Assembly: GCF_025362475.1 (NCBI RefSeq) | Contig: NZ_JANYGH010000002.1 | Coordinates: forward strand, 116,430 to 180,429 | DNA: 64,000 bases | Reading direction: 5' to 3' | DNA from: Mucilaginibacter sp. | Lineage (GTDB): Bacteria; Bacteroidota; Bacteroidia; Sphingobacteriales; Sphingobacteriaceae | Shown here: positions 17,663-27,152 of the stretch, piece after piece | Position numbering within the stretch: position 1 is the first letter of the stretch | Layout of the letters: every line of letters begins with the position of its first letter | Notes under the pieces: generated by a model | What the model saw: only the letters and a program-made list of their open reading frames with translations | Database searches by the model: none | Told to the model about the DNA's origin: nothing | Program-made: the position numbers and the translations under genes

Positions 17663-20041
17663 ATGAATACATTATCTCAAAAAGAACTGACTGATATTAA
17701 TGCCTACTGGCGGGCAGCAAACTACCTGGCAGCAGGGCAGATATATTTACAGGAAAACCCCTTACTGAAGGAGCCTTTAAAGCCAGGTGATATTAAGCCA
17801 CGCTTGCTTGGCCACTGGGGTACTTCTCCGGGCTTAAACCTGATCTATGTTCATTTGAACAGGCTGATCAAAAATACGGGCGCAAATGTGCTTTATGTTT
17901 GTGGACCGGGGCACGGTGCTCCCGCCATTGTAGCCAACACTTACTTAGAGGGCACCTATTCAGAAATTTATCCGGAGGTTGGACAAAACGCGCAAGGTAT
18001 GCGGCAGTTGTTCCGCCAGTTTTCGACACCGGGAGGTGTGCCCAGCCATGTAGGAGCTCATGTGCCCGGATCGGTGCATGAGGGCGGTGAATTGGGATAT
18101 GCATTGAGTCACGCATTTGGAGCGGTATTTGATAACCCCGACCTGCTGGCCGCCTGCGTTGTTGGAGATGGGGAAGCGGAAACAGCTCCGCTGGAAGGTA
18201 GCTGGAAATCGATCGCATTCCTAAACCCCGTACGTGATGGCGCCGTATTGCCGATACTGCACCTAAACGGATATAAAATATCCGGTCCTACAATACTTGC
18301 CCGGATGACCGATGTGCAATTGACCCAGCTATTCTCTGGTTATGGCTATGATGTGTTTTTTGTGGAGGGGGATATACCTGCGATGGTTCATCAGCAAATG
18401 GCAGGGATATTGGACGAGGCCTACCGGAGGATCAGGTTGATACAGGAAAAAGCCAGGACGGGCGGTATTACAACACCTATCCGGTGGCCGATGATTATTT
18501 TACGGACGCCAAAAGGCTGGAGCGGACCCAAAGAATGGAAAGGGGTTCCAATTGAGGGCACCTTCCGGGCGCATCAAGTGCCGCTTACCGGGGTAAAAGA
18601 AGATCCGGATAAACTGATATTACTTGAATCCTGGATGCACAGCTACCGGCCAGAAGAATTGTTTGATGACGCTGGAAAACTGATACCCGAACTGGCGGCC
18701 CTGGCGCCGCAAGGGGATAAACGGATGAGTGCATTGCCTGATGCTAACGGGGGGGTGTTGCTAAAGGAACTTATATTACCTGATTTCAGCTCATACGAAT
18801 TAAAGATAACAGGTCCTGGTGAAACAGAAGCGGAAAGCACCCGCAATTTTGGCAAATATCTCCGCGATGTTTTTACCCTTAATAAAGATGCTAAAAACTT
18901 CAGGCTTTTTTGCCCGGACGAAACGACCTCGAACCGCCTGGAAGCCTTTTTTGAAGTAACCAACAGGTGTTCTATGGAACAGATTTTGCCAAAAGATGAC
19001 AAGCTGGCCAACGATGGGCGGGTGATGGAAGTATTAAGCGAACATTTGTGTGAAGGATGGCTGGAAGGTTATTTACTCACCGGGAGACATGGCTTGTTTC
19101 CATGTTATGAGGCTTTTGTCACCATTGTAGATTCTATGGTGAGCCAATATGCCAAATGGATCAAAACATCGCGTGAACTGCCTTGGCGCAAGCCTGTAGC
19201 ATCGTTGAACTATTTACTGACTTCACATACCTGGCGACAGGATAATAATGGCTACAGTCATCAGGGGCCGGGTTTTATAGATACGGTGGTGAACAAAAAA
19301 AGCTCGGTAGTCAGGATTTATTTGCCGCCTGATGCCAATACCCTTTTATCGGTTATGGACCATTGCCTGCGCAGTAAAGATTATGTAAATGTGGTGGTGG
19401 CAGGAAAGCAGCCGGAATTGCAGTGGTTGTCTATGAAAGAAGCTATTGAGCATTGTGCCAAAGGAGCTTCGGATTGGAAATGGGCGGGTAATAGCCATGG
19501 GCAAATGCCTGATGTGGTATTAGGCTGTGCCGGTGACGTACCCACACTGGAATCTGTTGCTGCAGCGAAATTATTAATGGATCACTTTCCCGATCTGGTG
19601 GTTAGGTTAGTTAATGTGGTGGATCTGATGGCCCTCTCTCCGCAGGCTTATCACCCCCATGGGATGAGTGATGAATTGTTTAGTGAACTGTTTACAAATA
19701 CAGCTCCCGTAATTTTCGCATTTCATGGCTACGTACGCATTATTCATGATCTGGTGCATGGCCGCCCTGATCCTGCCCGTTTTCATGTGCGTGGCTTTAT
19801 GGAGGAAGGAACTACAACTACGCCCTTTGATATGGTGGTATTGAACCAGATGAGCCGCTATCATTTAGCGATGGAAGCAGTAAAAAGAGTACCGCGGATG
19901 CATCAGCAAGCAGATGGTTTTATCAACTGGTGTGAATCCAGATTAAAGGAGCATCACAACTATATCTGTGCTCATCTGGATGATATGCCCGAAATTAAGA
20001 ACTGGAAATGGACCAGGACTGAAACGGTAGTAGAAGATTGA
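17663..20041 (+). CDS. xfp: Phosphoketolase (xylulose-5-P/fructose-6-P)
   Basis: This 792-residue thiamine-diphosphate enzyme splits xylulose-5-P or fructose-6-P with phosphate into acetyl phosphate plus glyceraldehyde-3-P or erythrose-4-P. Family features are [20 protein letters not shown] near residue 50-70, [20 protein letters not shown], the TPP/metal motif [27 protein letters not shown] and, in the second half, [20 protein letters not shown]. Length matches the family. Together with AckA it would give acetate and ATP, bypassing much of glycolysis. A Crp/Fnr-like site lies about 250 bp upstream and a long hairpin follows the stop. Confidence 0.96.
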   Translation: MNTLSQKELTDINAYWRAANYLAAGQIYLQENPLLKEPLKPGDIKPRLLGHWGTSPGLNLIYVHLNRLIKNTGANVLYVCGPGHGAPAIVANTYLEGTYSEIYPEVGQNAQGMRQLFRQFSTPGGVPSHVGAHVPGSVHEGGELGYALSHAFGAVFDNPDLLAACVVGDGEAETAPLEGSWKSIAFLNPVRDGAVLPILHLNGYKISGPTILARMTDVQLTQLFSGYGYDVFFVEGDIPAMVHQQMAGILDEAYRRIRLIQEKARTGGITTPIRWPMIILRTPKGWSGPKEWKGVPIEGTFRAHQVPLTGVKEDPDKLILLESWMHSYRPEELFDDAGKLIPELAALAPQGDKRMSALPDANGGVLLKELILPDFSSYELKITGPGETEAESTRNFGKYLRDVFTLNKDAKNFRLFCPDETTSNRLEAFFEVTNRCSMEQILPKDDKLANDGRVMEVLSEHLCEGWLEGYLLTGRHGLFPCYEAFVTIVDSMVSQYAKWIKTSRELPWRKPVASLNYLLTSHTWRQDNNGYSHQGPGFIDTVVNKKSSVVRIYLPPDANTLLSVMDHCLRSKDYVNVVVAGKQPELQWLSMKEAIEHCAKGASDWKWAGNSHGQMPDVVLGCAGDVPTLESVAAAKLLMDHFPDLVVRLVNVVDLMALSPQAYHPHGMSDELFSELFTNTAPVIFAFHGYVRIIHDLVHGRPDPARFHVRGFMEEGTTTTPFDMVVLNQMSRYHLAMEAVKRVPRMHQQADGFINWCESRLKEHHNYICAHLDDMPEIKNWKWTRTETVVED

Positions 20042-20071
20042 TCGTTTTTGCATACCCGCCAATTTACCAAT

Positions 20072-20107
20072 AAGTGGTACGCATCATCATAATGATGCGT
20101 GCCACTT
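20072..20107 (+). terminator. Long hairpin after xfp
   Basis: A 16-bp stem (20072-20087 with 20092-20107, one G-T wobble, 4-base loop) begins 30 bp after the xfp stop. No run of T follows, so it may act as a transcript-stabilising or weak termination structure rather than a standard intrinsic terminator; the downstream Usp gene could still be read through. Confidence 0.5.
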
Positions 20108-20214
20108 CGATTCAGGGTCTGATGTTAAACAATTCCTGATGTGATGTTTATCATTTAATTGCCGGGGCATTATTGCAAAATTTACAACAGGAGGAATATT
20201 CAACCGGATACATT

Positions 20215-21048
20215 ATGAAAACTATTATCGTTCTCCATGACAACTCGCCGGCAGACCTTCATGCAGCCGCTTTCGCCAAGATGATCGCCAGGAAGATCCA
20301 GGCAAAAATAGTGATTTGTCATACTTCAAAAGTACGGAAGCAGAAACGCGAAAAAGTGCGGGCTGGAACACATCTCGCAGCTGATGAGCATGAACAGTTT
20401 GTAAATAAAGTATGGGATGAAACAGATGTACCAAATTATTCTGAGCGTAACAATAATCCCGTTATTGAAGAAATGAGGATTACTGATTTCAATATTCCCC
20501 GCTTTGCAGAGATGGTCAATAAAGATCAGGTATATATGATCATCAAGGGCTTGCCTTCTAAAGTAAAAAAGAACGATGCGGAAGGGAAACTGGATGCCTA
20601 TTGCGTATTGAACCGCGTGCTTAGCCCGCTCATGTTGATCCCGGAGGATTGGCCGCTGAAAGATCTGGAACGCCTGGTTTATATAGCGGACCTCCGCTAT
20701 TGCCGTATAGCTATTGTTAAATACCTGGTTGAGCTGGCTAAGCCATTTTACGCCAGCTTAACCATTGCCCATTTATCTGCCAAGGGATTGCCACATATTA
20801 TTGAGTCATATGCACAAAGTATATTTTCAGAAGAAATAGTTTCTCGTTTTGATTATGACCGGCTGTTTTTTAACAATATACAGGAACGCGATCTGATCAA
20901 AGCGGTTGACGTGATGATCAACGGTATGCATAACGATTTGCTGGTTGTGGTCAATCACCGCTTTCATTTTGAGGAAATTATCGGTGAATATTTAGGACAT
21001 TCCCTGCCCGTTCATATCTCTGTGCCATTGCTCATTTTTCCATGCTGA
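20215..21048 (+). CDS. Universal stress protein family, divergent two-domain form
   Basis: From the ATG at 20215 (MKTIIVLHDNSPADLHAAAF) the protein has 277 residues arranged as two Usp-like halves; the second begins near LERLVYIADLRYCRIAIVKY. The glycine-rich ATP loop is not evident in either half, so it may be of the non-ATP-binding kind. A purine-rich AGGAGG at about 20190 is 20 bases upstream of this ATG and only loosely placed; a further in-frame ATG-like start at 20173 is less likely. It is followed after 12 bp by the MgtA-type ATPase, forming a Usp-ATPase pair like that at 0.7-4.3 kb. Confidence 0.82.
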   Translation: MKTIIVLHDNSPADLHAAAFAKMIARKIQAKIVICHTSKVRKQKREKVRAGTHLAADEHEQFVNKVWDETDVPNYSERNNNPVIEEMRITDFNIPRFAEMVNKDQVYMIIKGLPSKVKKNDAEGKLDAYCVLNRVLSPLMLIPEDWPLKDLERLVYIADLRYCRIAIVKYLVELAKPFYASLTIAHLSAKGLPHIIESYAQSIFSEEIVSRFDYDRLFFNNIQERDLIKAVDVMINGMHNDLLVVVNHRFHFEEIIGEYLGHSLPVHISVPLLIFPC

Positions 21049-21060
21049 TTAAATTAAACT

Positions 21061-23628
21061 ATGGAAGTAATGGGCGATACTGAAATGAAATTTTGGGAGT
21101 TTGATACAGAAACGGCTTATCAGCAGCTATCTGCTGATCCTAAGGGCTTATCAGATCGGGAAGCTGCCATCCGAAGGCGGAATTATGGGCCCAACACAAT
21201 CAGGAACAATCCAAAAATATCTTTTTTTCTTTTATTTCTGGCACAGTTTAAAAGCCCGGTTACGCTGTTACTAATTGCAGCCGCTTTGCTTTCTGCTGGC
21301 TTGGGTGATGTGGCGGATACTGCAATTATCCTCGCCATTGTTCTAATCAGTGGGTTTTTAGGCTTCTGGCAGGAAAAAGGAGCCGCGGACGCTGTTAAGG
21401 AACTGTTAAAATTGGTACAGCTGCACTGTGATGTGCTGCGGGATGGTCAATTTAAAGCCATTCCTGTGGAAGAAGTTGTCCCTGGGGATGTAGTTAGCTT
21501 AACCGCGGGAGACTTTATTCCCGGAGATAGTTTACTGATGGAATCGCAGGACTTGTTTGTGGATGAAGCGGCATTTACCGGTGAGACCTTTCCGGTTGAA
21601 AAGCGTTGCGGCGCTGTTGCTGCCAATGCTCCCATGGCCAAACGGAGTAATACCTTGTTTATGGGATCACATGTAATCAGCGGCAGGGCCAAAGCATTGG
21701 TCATCCAAACAGGAGCCGGGACAGAATTTGGAAAAATATCCGCAGAATTAATGAGCAGGACACCCGAAACTGATTTTGAAAAAGGGATAAGAAAATTCGG
21801 CTACATGTTAATGGAGATAACCTTACTGCTTGTTATTATCATATTCGCCGCAAACGTACTGCTTCATAAACCTGTATTGGATTCCTTTTTATTTTCCCTG
21901 GCATTGGCTGTAGGGCTTACGCCGCAATTGTTGCCAGCCATTATAAGTGTGAACTTAGCTGCAGGGGCAAGAAGGATGGCCCAGCAGCAGGTGATCGTTA
22001 AACGCCTGTCTTCTATAGAGAACTTTGGCAGCATGAGCATCTTATGCACGGATAAAACCGGGACAATTACGGAAGGAAAGGTAACCCTTGCAGAGAGTCT
22101 TGATTGTAATGGCAGGCATAGCGATAAGGTGTTGCAATATGCATGGCTTAATGCTAAAATGCAGCAAGGCTTTCATAATCCCATTGATGAGGCAATATGT
22201 AATACGCACGTGGAAACGCTAAGCGACTATCATCTCCTGACGGAAATTCCGTATGATTTCATCAGAAAAAGACTGACTATTCAAGTTAAAAATGACACCT
22301 GTAATATGGCAATAACGAAAGGCTCACTGCAAGGTATCCTGGCGTTATGTGACCAGGTGGAAACAAGCGAGGGAAAACGGGCGGATATCCGGGAAATGGA
22401 AACGGTGCTTCATGAACAATATACCCGGTTAAGTGAAGCTGGCCTCCGGACGTTGGGTGTGGCTTATAAACCTATTGACGGTAAACTTATCATAACAAAA
22501 GATGATGAGCGTGGGATGATTTTTTTAGGCTTTATAACCTTATTTGATCCACCCAAGGAGGGGATTTATGAAACAATTAAAAAACTGAATACACTTGGGG
22601 TCAGTTTGAAAATAATTACCGGGGACAATGCCCTGGTTGCTAAAAGCCTGGCGCTACGGATAGGTATAGGGCACCCTAAGTTGCTCACTGGATCCGCTAT
22701 ACAAAAAATGAGCAATGCTGCACTGAGCCATCAGGCGCCCCTGACAGATATATTTGCGGAAGTGGAGCCTAACCAGAAAGAAAGAATCATTATGGTTTTG
22801 AAAAAGGTAGGGCATGTGGTTGGTTTTATGGGGGATGGCATCAATGACGCCCCGGCCTTACATGCGGCAGATGTTGGGATCTCTGTGAATACAGCGGTGG
22901 ATGTAGCCAAAGAGGCCGCTGACATCGTATTACTGAGCAGGGACCTGAATGTGTTGCTGGAGGGGATCCTGGAAGGGCGCAAAACGTTTGCCAATACCAT
23001 GAAATATATTTTTATGGCCACCAGTGCTAATTTTGGCAATATGTTCAGTATGGCGGGCGCATCCTTGTTTTTGCCTTTTTTGCCGCTGTTGCCAAAGCAG
23101 GTACTGCTCACGAACCTATTAACGGATTTTCCAGAAATGGCGATCGCGACGGACCGTGTTGACGACATCAACATCCAGACGCCGCAACGCTGGGATATGC
23201 GGTTTATCAGGCGTTTTATGATCACCTTTGGCCTGCTAAGCTCGGTTTACGACTACCTGACGTTCGGGGTCTTATTATTCGTCATCCATGCCAATGAAAA
23301 AGTATTCCAAACCGGCTGGTTTACCGAATCCGTTATTTCAGCGATCTTAATTGTACTGATTGTGCGCACACGCCTGCCATTTTTTAAAAGCCTGCCCGGT
23401 AAGTATCTTTTTACAGCAACGATAATTGTCCTTATAGTGGTCTTGACCTTGCCTTTAACGTCGTTAGCTACCTGGTTTGGATTTGTTCAGTTATCCTTCG
23501 CATTTTACTGCTGGATGTTATTAATCATTGTATGCTATATGTTTAGCGCTGAACTTGCTAAATACTTTTTTTACAGGGGAGCGTATCATCTTTTGAAAAA
23601 GGGTCGCTTTAAATTTTTAACCAAATGA
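21061..23628 (+). CDS. mgtA: MgtA-type (P3B) magnesium-translocating P-type ATPase
   Basis: The 855-residue P-type ATPase has an N-terminal cation-ATPase domain (10-75), an actuator loop with FTGE (near 180), TM4 VGLTPQLLPAI, phospho-acceptor D331 in CTDKTGTITEG, and hinge FMGDGINDAPALHAADVGIS. The LTPxLLPxI motif in place of IPEGLP and the MSILCTDKTGT context place it with bacterial Mg2+ importers MgtA/MgtB rather than Ca2+ pumps. C-terminal helices carry NMFSMAGASLFLPFLPLLP. The gene overlaps the LOG gene by 4 bp (ATGA), so they are cotranscribed. No leader riboswitch could be recognised in the 12-bp gap upstream. Confidence 0.88.
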   Translation: MEVMGDTEMKFWEFDTETAYQQLSADPKGLSDREAAIRRRNYGPNTIRNNPKISFFLLFLAQFKSPVTLLLIAAALLSAGLGDVADTAIILAIVLISGFLGFWQEKGAADAVKELLKLVQLHCDVLRDGQFKAIPVEEVVPGDVVSLTAGDFIPGDSLLMESQDLFVDEAAFTGETFPVEKRCGAVAANAPMAKRSNTLFMGSHVISGRAKALVIQTGAGTEFGKISAELMSRTPETDFEKGIRKFGYMLMEITLLLVIIIFAANVLLHKPVLDSFLFSLALAVGLTPQLLPAIISVNLAAGARRMAQQQVIVKRLSSIENFGSMSILCTDKTGTITEGKVTLAESLDCNGRHSDKVLQYAWLNAKMQQGFHNPIDEAICNTHVETLSDYHLLTEIPYDFIRKRLTIQVKNDTCNMAITKGSLQGILALCDQVETSEGKRADIREMETVLHEQYTRLSEAGLRTLGVAYKPIDGKLIITKDDERGMIFLGFITLFDPPKEGIYETIKKLNTLGVSLKIITGDNALVAKSLALRIGIGHPKLLTGSAIQKMSNAALSHQAPLTDIFAEVEPNQKERIIMVLKKVGHVVGFMGDGINDAPALHAADVGISVNTAVDVAKEAADIVLLSRDLNVLLEGILEGRKTFANTMKYIFMATSANFGNMFSMAGASLFLPFLPLLPKQVLLTNLLTDFPEMAIATDRVDDINIQTPQRWDMRFIRRFMITFGLLSSVYDYLTFGVLLFVIHANEKVFQTGWFTESVISAILIVLIVRTRLPFFKSLPGKYLFTATIIVLIVVLTLPLTSLATWFGFVQLSFAFYCWMLLIIVCYMFSAELAKYFFYRGAYHLLKKGRFKFLTK

Positions 23629-24344
23629 ATCAAACCGAGATCCGTTTCCTGGAAGGACCGCATTCACGCTTGCAGGAATTGAAGTTTACTGTGCAAACCA
23701 TGATTGACCTGATTCATGGTTTGCGGGCATTGCATTTTATTGGTCCGTGCATCACCATATTTGGCTCTGCAAGGTTCAAAGAGGATCATCCTTATTATGA
23801 AATGACCCGACGTGCTGGCGCAGCATTTGCCAGCCTGGGTTTTACCATTTTAACTGGCGGTGGTCCGGGTTTAATGGAGGCAGCCAACAGAGGGGCAAAA
23901 GATGTAGGTGGGCGGTCTGTAGGCTGCAATATACAGCTGGCTGCAGAACAGTTACCAAATGCCTATCTGGATAAATGGGTGTATCTGAAGCATTTTTTCG
24001 TGCGCAAGGTATTGCTTGTGAAGTATTCTTTTGCTTTTGTGGTAATGCCCGGAGGATATGGTACCCTGGATGAATTCTTTGAGGCCCTTACCCTGATACA
24101 GACCCATAAGATCCATAATTTCCCGGTCATCATATTTGGAAGGGAATATCATCAGGAATTGCTCGACCACATTGCTATCATGAAAAAGGACGCGACCATA
24201 AGCGAGCCGGATACAAGGCTTTACCTGGTGACCGACGATATTGAGGAGGCTGTAAACCTGATCCGTGAAAAAAGCATCAAGCAGTATGGATTAAAACCCA
24301 AACGTGTAACAAAACCATTAAGGTGGCTTTTTGAAGATTCCTGA
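23625..24344 (+). CDS. LOG family protein (nucleotide 5'-monophosphate phosphoribohydrolase type)
   Basis: The 239 residues form a Rossmann-like LOG fold with FGSARF, GGGPGLMEAANRGA and the catalytic/nucleotide signature PGGYGTLDEFFEALTL. Characterised relatives cleave cytokinin-riboside or other nucleoside 5'-monophosphates to free base and ribose-5-P; older annotation as lysine decarboxylase is wrong. Ribose-5-P could feed the phosphoketolase route, which is an inference from context. It is translationally coupled to the MgtA-type gene by a 4-bp overlap. Confidence 0.88.
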   Translation: MNQTEIRFLEGPHSRLQELKFTVQTMIDLIHGLRALHFIGPCITIFGSARFKEDHPYYEMTRRAGAAFASLGFTILTGGGPGLMEAANRGAKDVGGRSVGCNIQLAAEQLPNAYLDKWVYLKHFFVRKVLLVKYSFAFVVMPGGYGTLDEFFEALTLIQTHKIHNFPVIIFGREYHQELLDHIAIMKKDATISEPDTRLYLVTDDIEEAVNLIREKSIKQYGLKPKRVTKPLRWLFEDS

Positions 24345-24494
24345 TAACAGGTAATGGGGGGGGGCTACTTATGCTTATTAAATTGCAAAATTGTATGCCA
24401 AAGCAGGGTTTACACTAAAAACAGATGCTCAAAAAGCAGGGTAGTGTGGAAATACAGATGTGCAACTATGTTATCTAAAGTATGATAAAACAAA

Positions 24495-24770
24495 CTAATG
24501 CTGATCGGCAATTTTGTAGGAGTGCTTATTATAACCCAGAGATATTTTTTCAATAAAGCCGGCTTCTACCAATTTTTTTAACCGGGTGTTAAATGAACTG
24601 ATGCTCATCTTATATCCTTGATCGCACATTGCAAGCCAAAGGCTTTCCGCGTTTTTCTCTCCCGGTAATGTGGTCATATAATCGATGATCTGCTCGTTAA
24701 TTATCCGTTGTTGTTCCTGCGGTTTGGTAGGGCGTGATTTAGAGGTTCTAAAAGGAAATGGGATATTCAT
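24495..24770 (-). CDS. Small winged-helix protein
   Basis: The 91-residue protein's C-terminal 65 residues read as a winged helix: helix SLWLAMCDQG, recognition-like helix MSISSFNTRLKKLVEAGFIE, and wing KISLGYNKHSYKI. It resembles the DNA-binding half of Fur-type or MarR-like regulators but lacks a metal- or ligand-binding half. The first 25 residues are basic. It stands alone on the minus strand between the LOG gene and the Rieske cluster. It may regulate itself or the divergent Rieske operon; the target is unknown. Confidence 0.6.
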   Translation of the reverse strand: MNIPFPFRTSKSRPTKPQEQQRIINEQIIDYMTTLPGEKNAESLWLAMCDQGYKMSISSFNTRLKKLVEAGFIEKISLGYNKHSYKIADQH

Positions 24771-25088
24771 ACTTGTATCGCAATCAATAATAGCTACCGT
24801 AGTTTATTTAATCCCGTTAAAATAGCGTTGAAATTTGAAGCAAATCTGAAGTTGAGGCAGAATGACTTAAAGGAGGTTATATCAGGTTTTTGTTAAAATC
24901 TGTTAAATGCCCTCAATTTCATGCCAACTACAGAATGTTAGGATAGTATTGTGAAAATAGAAGGTCCCGGGCGGTTATGTTCTGGTGTTTGTCGATACAA
25001 AAGCCCTCTCTGCCGGCACATCGTTTATAATGTTTAAAGGCTTTTTAAATTTAATAGAAACTTATTGATGTAACCTGATTTTAAATTT
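24771..25088. promoter_or_regulatory. Intergenic region upstream of Rieske operon, with a shared 18-bp motif
   Basis: The 318 bases hold no gene. At 24837-24854 the sequence GAAGCAAATCTGAAGTTG occurs; the same 18 bases with one change are found at 33359-33376, in front of the OmpR-type regulator gene. A shared binding site for that regulator is possible. Confidence 0.4.
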
Positions 25089-25514
25089 ATGGACAGAAAA
25101 GAATTTCTTTCAGCTATTGGTATTACTGCCGCGTCATTCGCCCTTATCAACTGCGTAGGTTGTTCCAAAAAATCGGACGGCTCCGCATCTGGCGTTACTG
25201 GCCCTTCCGGCGTAGACTTTACACTTGATCTTAGTACATCAGCTAACTCAGCACTGCTTACTAACGGTGGTTACCTGGCATCTAACGGAGTTATTGTTGC
25301 CAAAACATCCGCCGGTACGTATATCGCTGTTCAGCAATCCTGTACTCACGAGAGTTATCCCCTGATTTATCAGGGCAGCAGCCAGCAGTTTTACTGTAAT
25401 AACCATGGTTCGGCTTTTACAGAAAAGGGTGTTGTTAAAAATTCGCCGGCAAACCGTAGTCTAACGGTATATCAAACTACATTAACCGGAACATCGCTGA
25501 GGGTGTTCTCTTAA
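25089..25514 (+). CDS. Rieske [2Fe-2S] protein, secreted
   Basis: The 141-residue protein starts with MDRKEFLSAIGITAASFALI, a signal region (short Arg/Lys patch, hydrophobic core) ending near C22/C25, which could be a lipobox cysteine. The Rieske cluster ligands are C85-x-H87 (SCTHES) and C103-x2-H106 (YCNNHGS). Small periplasmic Rieske proteins carry electrons or serve as subunits of redox enzymes. It opens a run of five closely spaced genes (thioredoxin, ApbE, DUF4266, DUF3570), so a periplasmic redox role is likely. Confidence 0.9.
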   Translation: MDRKEFLSAIGITAASFALINCVGCSKKSDGSASGVTGPSGVDFTLDLSTSANSALLTNGGYLASNGVIVAKTSAGTYIAVQQSCTHESYPLIYQGSSQQFYCNNHGSAFTEKGVVKNSPANRSLTVYQTTLTGTSLRVFS

Positions 25515-25526
25515 AAATTGGTAAAA

Positions 25527-25964
25527 ATGAAACTATTAACAATTTTTCTTTTCTTGTTTACAACCAGTACCGCCACATGGCTGGGTGATTTCAATAAAGC
25601 ACAAACTGAGGCAGCAGCAGCACATAAACTTATCCTGGTTAATTTCTCCGGATCAGATTGGTGTGGCCCATGCATTCGTTTGAGGAAGGAAATTCTGGAA
25701 TCGGAAAAATTCAATGATTTTGCTACAGATCGCCTGGTGTTGGTTCGTGCCGATTTTCCGCGGCAAAAGAAAAATCAATTGAGCAAAGAACAGGTAAAAC
25801 TGAACGAAGCGCTGGCCGACAAATATAATCCCGACGGCAAGTTTCCATTTACGCTGCTGATTGATGAGCATGGTAAAGTATTAAAAGAATGGGATGGATA
25901 TCCCGATGAAACTGCCGACCAGTTTATTAGCCAAATCCAATCTTCTGCAAATGCCGGCCATTGA
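25527..25964 (+). CDS. Thioredoxin-fold protein, secreted
   Basis: The 145 residues from the ATG at 25527 comprise a signal peptide (MKLLTIFLFLFTTSTATWLG) and then a thioredoxin-like domain with the active site DWCGPC and a following RLRKEILESEKF helix, as in periplasmic DUF255/thioredoxin_7-like proteins. It probably keeps cysteines of a partner reduced, possibly the DUF4266 lipoprotein. A TTG at 25518 is an alternative start. It overlaps the ApbE gene by 14 bp. Confidence 0.88.
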   Translation: MKLLTIFLFLFTTSTATWLGDFNKAQTEAAAAHKLILVNFSGSDWCGPCIRLRKEILESEKFNDFATDRLVLVRADFPRQKKNQLSKEQVKLNEALADKYNPDGKFPFTLLIDEHGKVLKEWDGYPDETADQFISQIQSSANAGH

Positions 25965-26907
25965 ATCCATTAAAAAAGCAACAACCGCTTACAAGCGGGT
26001 ACTGAAGTTGATGGGGAACCGGTTTGAGATTAGCGTGGTAGGCGATAACCAGGATTGGGCAGATAGTTGTATTGATATGGCTGTTGCCGAGATTAGCCGG
26101 ATTGAAAAACTGTTGACCACCTTCAGCGATGATAGCCAAACTAACCAGATCAATGCAGCTGCGGGTATCCGGCCGGTAAAGGTTGATCTTGAAGTATACC
26201 AGCTGATAGAGCGCTCATTGAAAATATCTGAGCTTACCCAGGGAGCGTTTGATATTACTTATGGTTCTATTGATAAAAGCCTTTGGAATTTTGATGTGAA
26301 CATGAAAAGCTTGCCGGCTGCAGAAACAGCCCGGGAGACGGTCCGCCTTATTAATTACAGAAATGTAATCATGGATGCTGAAAATACCACAGTTATGCTC
26401 AAAGAAAAAGGTATGCGCATTGGTTTTGGAGGAATAGGAAAGGGTTATGCGGCCGATCGCGCTAAAGCTGTGCTACAGCAAAATGGAGTAAGTAGCGGGA
26501 TAGTAAACGCAGCTGGCGACTTGATTACCTGGGGAATGCAACCCAACGGCAACCCCTGGACGATTGCTATTGCCGATCCTGATAAGCGAATGACGCCATT
26601 CTCTACACTCAATATCAGCAATATGGCTATTGCTACGTCCGGTAACTATGAAAAGTTTGTCATCATCAATGGTAAAAAATATTCGCACACTATCGACCCA
26701 AAAACCGGCTTTCCGGTAAGCGGAATTAAGAGTGTAAGCATTATTTGCCCCAGCGCGGAGTTTGCCGATGCAATGGCCACACCCGTCACAGTTATGGGGG
26801 TTCATGTAGGACTTAACCTGGTAAACCAATTGCAACAGCTTGCTTGTGTAATCATTGATGACGATAATCAACTCTATACCTCCAAAAATATTAACATTAA
26901 AAATTAG
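25951..26907 (+). CDS. apbE: FAD:protein FMN transferase
   Basis: The 318-residue ApbE-family enzyme attaches FMN covalently to a Ser/Thr of exported flavoproteins, using FAD and Mg2+. Visible features are LMGNRFEISVVG, the RIEKLLTTFSDDSQTNQINA helix, FGGIGKGYAADRA, VNAAGDLITWG, and the metal/flavin-site end ATSGNYEKF and YSHTIDPKTGFPV. The start at 25951 lies within the end of the thioredoxin gene; ATGs at 25894 and 25906 are alternatives. No lipobox or clear signal peptide is seen from any of these starts, so its location is uncertain. Its flavoprotein substrate is not obvious among neighbours. Confidence 0.92.
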   Translation: MPAIESIKKATTAYKRVLKLMGNRFEISVVGDNQDWADSCIDMAVAEISRIEKLLTTFSDDSQTNQINAAAGIRPVKVDLEVYQLIERSLKISELTQGAFDITYGSIDKSLWNFDVNMKSLPAAETARETVRLINYRNVIMDAENTTVMLKEKGMRIGFGGIGKGYAADRAKAVLQQNGVSSGIVNAAGDLITWGMQPNGNPWTIAIADPDKRMTPFSTLNISNMAIATSGNYEKFVIINGKKYSHTIDPKTGFPVSGIKSVSIICPSAEFADAMATPVTVMGVHVGLNLVNQLQQLACVIIDDDNQLYTSKNINIKN

Positions 26908-26910
26908 CAG

Positions 26911-27138
26911 ATGAAAAAAATACCCCTGAATAAATTAATACTCATAGCCAGTTTACCAGTCTTCGGCTTATCGTCATGTATGTCTGTAAAAGCTTATCAA
27001 AAAAACCGCCTGAATGATGCCGAAATGGAGTTGTCTGCCCGTAAATCGCAGAAGTTTGAACAAAGTTTTCAATTATACAGAGAAGGTGGCTCGGGAGCCA
27101 ATGGTGGTAAAAGCGGCGGTGGCTGCGGATGTAACTAA
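26911..27138 (+). CDS. DUF4266 small lipoprotein with Gly/Cys tail
   Basis: The 75 residues start with a signal peptide ending at lipobox LSSC (C23), follow with a short charged helix (KNRLNDAEMELSARKSQKFE), and end in a Gly-rich tail GGKSGGGCGCN. This layout matches DUF4266, always small and usually encoded with ApbE, thioredoxin and DUF3570 genes. The paired cysteines at the tail could bind metal, form a thioredoxin-reducible disulfide or be modified. It starts 3 bp after the apbE stop. Confidence 0.85.
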   Translation: MKKIPLNKLILIASLPVFGLSSCMSVKAYQKNRLNDAEMELSARKSQKFEQSFQLYREGGSGANGGKSGGGCGCN

Positions 27139-27152
27139 AAACGCGGCTTGAT

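Noticed and set aside
23625..24344. Lysine decarboxylase
   Set aside because: PGGYGTLDE and GGGPGLMEAANRGA are LOG-family nucleotide-hydrolase motifs; no PLP decarboxylase features exist.
24353..24364. Run of nine G after the LOG gene, possible phase-variable tract
   Set aside because: It lies downstream of the stop codon and not near any start or promoter, so length changes would have no visible effect.
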